DNA of 6,849 bases, taken from NCBI GenBank assembly GCA_964410625.1, contig CAYPHY010000081.1, positions 1 to 6,849 on the forward strand. The letters run 5' to 3'. The notes beneath the pieces were generated by a model. The model searched no databases. It saw nothing but the letters and a program-made list of their open reading frames with translations, and was not told where the DNA came from. Below, one piece after another: positions 4,967-6,849 of this stretch (position 1 is the stretch's first letter; each line of letters opens with the position of its first letter). The position numbers and the translations under genes were made by a program. This DNA is from CAYPHY01 sp964410625. Its GTDB lineage: Bacteria; Chloroflexota; Anaerolineae; Promineifilales; Promineifilaceae.

Positions 4967-5590
4967 ATGTTTTGGTCTGCGTTTCTAGGTAGTTTGGCAA
5001 GCACAACTATAATTGTGCTGTTGCTAATTGGGGTGATAGTAATTTGGGATAAGATTGAGCAGCGTAACAAGTCGAACAATCCAGATACATCAACACAGGC
5101 AAATGCGGGTTCCAATAATGAAAGAATCTTAGAGATTCATATCGAAAAAAATATTGTTTCCAACTTTTCTCGGTACTTTCCGACCTTACATATTTATCGA
5201 TCCGAAGACTTATCTGATGCTGATAAGCCCAAGGGAGTACGTCTACGCTCACCAGCAGGCGAGATTGATATTCTATGCGTTGACGAAGATGGGAATTTTG
5301 TCGTTATCGAACTAAAGCGTGGAAAAGCTCCCGACAAAGTCGTTACACAAGTTACACGCTATATAAATTGGGTCAAAGAGAGTCTCGCCAGTGATGGGCA
5401 AACGGTAAAAGGTCTAATAATTGCCAAGTCATTCGACAATCGCTTATGGTATGCTTTAATGTCGCATGGTGATATTGATGCGATGGTTTATGATTGGCAC
5501 CTGACGCTTAAGAAATTCACACCGTTACATGATGGAGTATCTACAAGCAGTTCTCTAGCAACTGCTCATAGCTCTGGCGTTGGCGGATGA
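4967..5590 (+). CDS. Membrane-anchored NucS/DUF91-type PD-(D/E)XK nuclease
   Basis: A 207-residue protein. Residues 7-27 (LGSLASTTIIVLLLIGVIVI) form one hydrophobic helix, followed by a polar, Asn/Ser/Thr-rich linker (31-52). Residues 53-183 match the nuclease domain of the NucS/DUF91 group: ILEIHIEKNIV, then GEIDILCVDEDGN with D101, VVIELKRGK with E115 and K117, and VVTQVTRYINWV with Q128, R131 and Y132. D...ExK is the PD-(D/E)XK metal-binding core, and the QxxRY helix is typical of this family. The positive-inside rule suggests the catalytic domain faces the cytoplasm. No NucS N-terminal DNA-binding domain is present, so this is not a standard NucS mismatch endonuclease. The gene lies 28 bases after the small helical gene and probably shares its operon. 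It is AT-rich. Its last 50 bases, coding for a low-complexity Ser/Gly tail, overlap lysA tail to tail. Substrate and role, perhaps defence, are unknown. Confidence 0.8.
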   Translation: MFWSAFLGSLASTTIIVLLLIGVIVIWDKIEQRNKSNNPDTSTQANAGSNNERILEIHIEKNIVSNFSRYFPTLHIYRSEDLSDADKPKGVRLRSPAGEIDILCVDEDGNFVVIELKRGKAPDKVVTQVTRYINWVKESLASDGQTVKGLIIAKSFDNRLWYALMSHGDIDAMVYDWHLTLKKFTPLHDGVSTSSSLATAHSSGVGG

Positions 5591-6830
5591 GGCGGAAGGT
5601 GTCGCCTTCGACGAGGAGTTCGGCCGCTTTCAAATGCCCGTTGTAGTTGGAACTCATCGCAAAGCCGTACCCCCCGGCCTGGAGGATGGCAAGCAGGTTG
5701 CCGGGGTGGAGGGGGGGCAACGGCCGTTCCCGCGCCAGCCAATCACCCGTTTCGCAAATCGGACCGACGACATCTACCGTCTCTAGCGTTCCATTGCTTT
5801 CCGTTGCCGAGAGGATGGGATGGTAGGCGTTGTAGAGCGTCGGGCGGATCAAGTCGCTCATCCCGGCATCGGCGATGACGAAGCGTTTGTCTCCTTGCTC
5901 CTTTGTATAGAGAACGGAGGTAAGTAAGACTCCGGCCGGGCCGACAATAGAACGGCCGGGTTCCATCACCAAATCAAAGCCCGCTTGCCAGACGGGGCGA
6001 GAGACGGCCGTTACCCATTCCTCAATATCCGGTGTGGATTGTCCTGCCTGGTAGGGGATGCCCAGGCCGCCACCAACGTCAATGTATTGTAGTTGGACCC
6101 CTTCGGCCGCCAGCTCTTGAGCGAAGCTGACCAGGAAGTGGACCGCCTCGACGTAGGGATTGAGGTCGGTGATTTGCGAGCCGATGTGGGCAGCGAGGCC
6201 GACGGGGCGCAACCAGGGGTGGACGGCCGCTTCATGCAGCATCGCCGCCGCCCGGTCGCGGGGGACACCAAATTTGTGGCCGTGCAGCCCAGTACTGATG
6301 TAGGGGTGGGTTTCGGCGTTGATATTGGGGTTGACGCGCACGCCGACGGGCGCGATTTGCCCGCAGGAGGCGGCGACTTCGGCGACGGCCGCCAGTTCCA
6401 TCTCCGATTCGATATGCAGGGCACGGACACCGGCGGCTAATGCTTCGGCGATTTCGTCCTTGGTTTTACCGACGCCGGAGTAGATGATCTGCTCGCCGGA
6501 GATTCCGGCGTGGCGGGCGAGGAACAGTTCGCCGCCGCTGGTGATGTCGGCCCCCAAACCTAATTCGTGCAGTAGTTTAATCAATGTTGGATTGCTATTG
6601 GCTTTGAGGGCGTAACAGATCAGTGTCTGCTGTTCGTGTTCGGCCGCCACCGTCGAGCGATAGGCCATCGCCCGGCGGGTCAATTCGGCGCGGCTATAGA
6701 CGTAGACGGGCGTGCCAACGGCCGCTGCAATGTCAGCCAAATCCACGTCTTCGCAGTGGAGACGGCCGTTGCGGTAAGAAAGTGGTGAGTGGTGAGTGGC
6801 GAGTGACGAGTCGCTAATCCCATTGTTCAT
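5541..6830 (-). CDS. lysA: Diaminopimelate decarboxylase
   Basis: A PLP-dependent cytoplasmic enzyme that converts meso-2,6-diaminopimelate to L-lysine, the last step of lysine synthesis. Its 429 residues are a normal length for a fold-type III decarboxylase. Key elements are K76 in YALKAN (PLP Schiff base), HIGSQI (215-220), the phosphate-binding loop DVGGGLGIPY (251-260), EPGR (290-293), DAGMSDLIRPTLYNAYH (321-337), C359 in CETGD (the cysteine given by the partner subunit), and YGFAMSSNYN (388-397). The family consensus starts near residue 18 (SYRNGRLHCEDV). The first 17 residues look repeat-derived. The ATG at 6830 is the only ATG, GTG or TTG that fits: the frame is closed by a TGA at 6845-6843, and none occurs in frame between it and the conserved region. 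No good ribosome site is seen. Eleven CGGCCG sites mark it as native. Confidence 0.96.
   Translation of the reverse strand: MNNGISDSSLATHHSPLSYRNGRLHCEDVDLADIAAAVGTPVYVYSRAELTRRAMAYRSTVAAEHEQQTLICYALKANSNPTLIKLLHELGLGADITSGGELFLARHAGISGEQIIYSGVGKTKDEIAEALAAGVRALHIESEMELAAVAEVAASCGQIAPVGVRVNPNINAETHPYISTGLHGHKFGVPRDRAAAMLHEAAVHPWLRPVGLAAHIGSQITDLNPYVEAVHFLVSFAQELAAEGVQLQYIDVGGGLGIPYQAGQSTPDIEEWVTAVSRPVWQAGFDLVMEPGRSIVGPAGVLLTSVLYTKEQGDKRFVIADAGMSDLIRPTLYNAYHPILSATESNGTLETVDVVGPICETGDWLARERPLPPLHPGNLLAILQAGGYGFAMSSNYNGHLKAAELLVEGDTFRLIRQRQSYEQLLENCL
6781..6815. repeat. Tandem heptamers inside the lysA start
   Basis: Five successive 7-base units with consensus AGTGGYG run from 6781: two AGTGGTG, then AGTGGCG, AGTGACG and a decayed AGTCGCT. 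They lie in the lysA reading frame and code for SSLATHHSPLS near the N-terminus. Such heptamer arrays are known from intergenic regions of Cyanobacteria and Chloroflexota. Here one has been taken into a coding sequence. Confidence 0.8.
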
Positions 6831-6848
6831 TGCTTCATTGTCTCATTG
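6821..6848. repeat. Four spaced CAATG words at the lysA start
   Basis: Read on the minus strand, CAATG recurs at 6848, 6840, 6832 and 6825, giving steps of 8, 8 and 7 bases. Each copy contains an ATG, and the third supplies the lysA start codon. Read from 6845 and 6837, the first two give three-codon frames (M-R-Q and M-K-Q), each ended by TGA. This is a short degenerate tandem array, with no Shine-Dalgarno sequence in it. Confidence 0.55.
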
Positions 6849-6849
6849 T

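Noticed and set aside
4967..5590. Type II restriction endonuclease
   Set aside because: No methyltransferase is nearby, and the GEIDILCVDEDGN...VIELKRGK...QVTRY pattern fits the DUF91/NucS group better than a known restriction enzyme.
3960..5600. Insertion by a transposon or integrative element
   Set aside because: No transposase, integrase, terminal inverted repeat, target duplication or tRNA attachment site could be seen around the low-G+C cluster, so only transfer by an unknown route is suggested.
6011..6440. Open frames of 115 and 139 codons within lysA
   Set aside because: Shadow frames in a G+C-rich gene. The LysA frame has every catalytic motif, these have none.

Overview
The window most resembles a bacterial chromosome segment from a Chloroflexota-type organism (Anaerolineae or Ardenticatenia-like). 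This is an inference. It rests on a T-box leader in front of a bacterial valS, a stand-alone DUF971 gene, a type II toxin-antitoxin (TA) module, several families of short intergenic repeats, and a strongly over-used CGGCCG palindrome. No rRNA, tRNA, CRISPR array, transposase or integrase is visible.

Layout. Bases 1-25 are the end of a dispersed repeat. Bases 161-468 form a well-defined T-box riboswitch with a GUC (valine) specifier, a kink-turn motif, the T-box sequence and an intrinsic terminator. Bases 505-703 hold two tandem copies of a roughly 100-bp hairpin repeat, placed between the attenuator and the coding sequence. valS (valyl-tRNA synthetase) runs from 717 to 3398. A dyad of CGCAGAGA-like octamers (3425-3500) separates valS from a DUF971 gene (3526-3843). 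On the opposite strand, ending head-on with DUF971, lies the C-terminal half of a RelB/DinJ-type antitoxin with no start codon (3840-3965), a decayed TA gene.

From 4036 to 5590 there is a compact + strand cluster that is visibly poorer in G+C. It encodes a Phd/YefM antitoxin, a VapC-like PIN toxin (1-base overlap), a 78-residue helical protein (4-base gap), and a membrane-anchored NucS/DUF91-type PD-(D/E)XK nuclease. The cluster almost lacks the CGGCCG palindrome that fills the flanking genes, which suggests it was acquired. Its last gene overlaps the 3' end of lysA by 50 bases, tail to tail. lysA (diaminopimelate decarboxylase) fills 6830-5541 on the minus strand, and its first residues are encoded by tandem heptamers.

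How the genes relate. valS and lysA are housekeeping genes, for tRNA charging and for the last step of lysine synthesis. Uncharged tRNA-Val is expected to switch on valS through the T-box. The middle cluster is an accessory module: a TA pair plus two associated genes, beside the relic of another TA system. The most interesting items are the four-gene module with the membrane-tethered nuclease, the HIP1-like CGGCCG pattern, and the repeats inserted into the valS leader and the lysA start.
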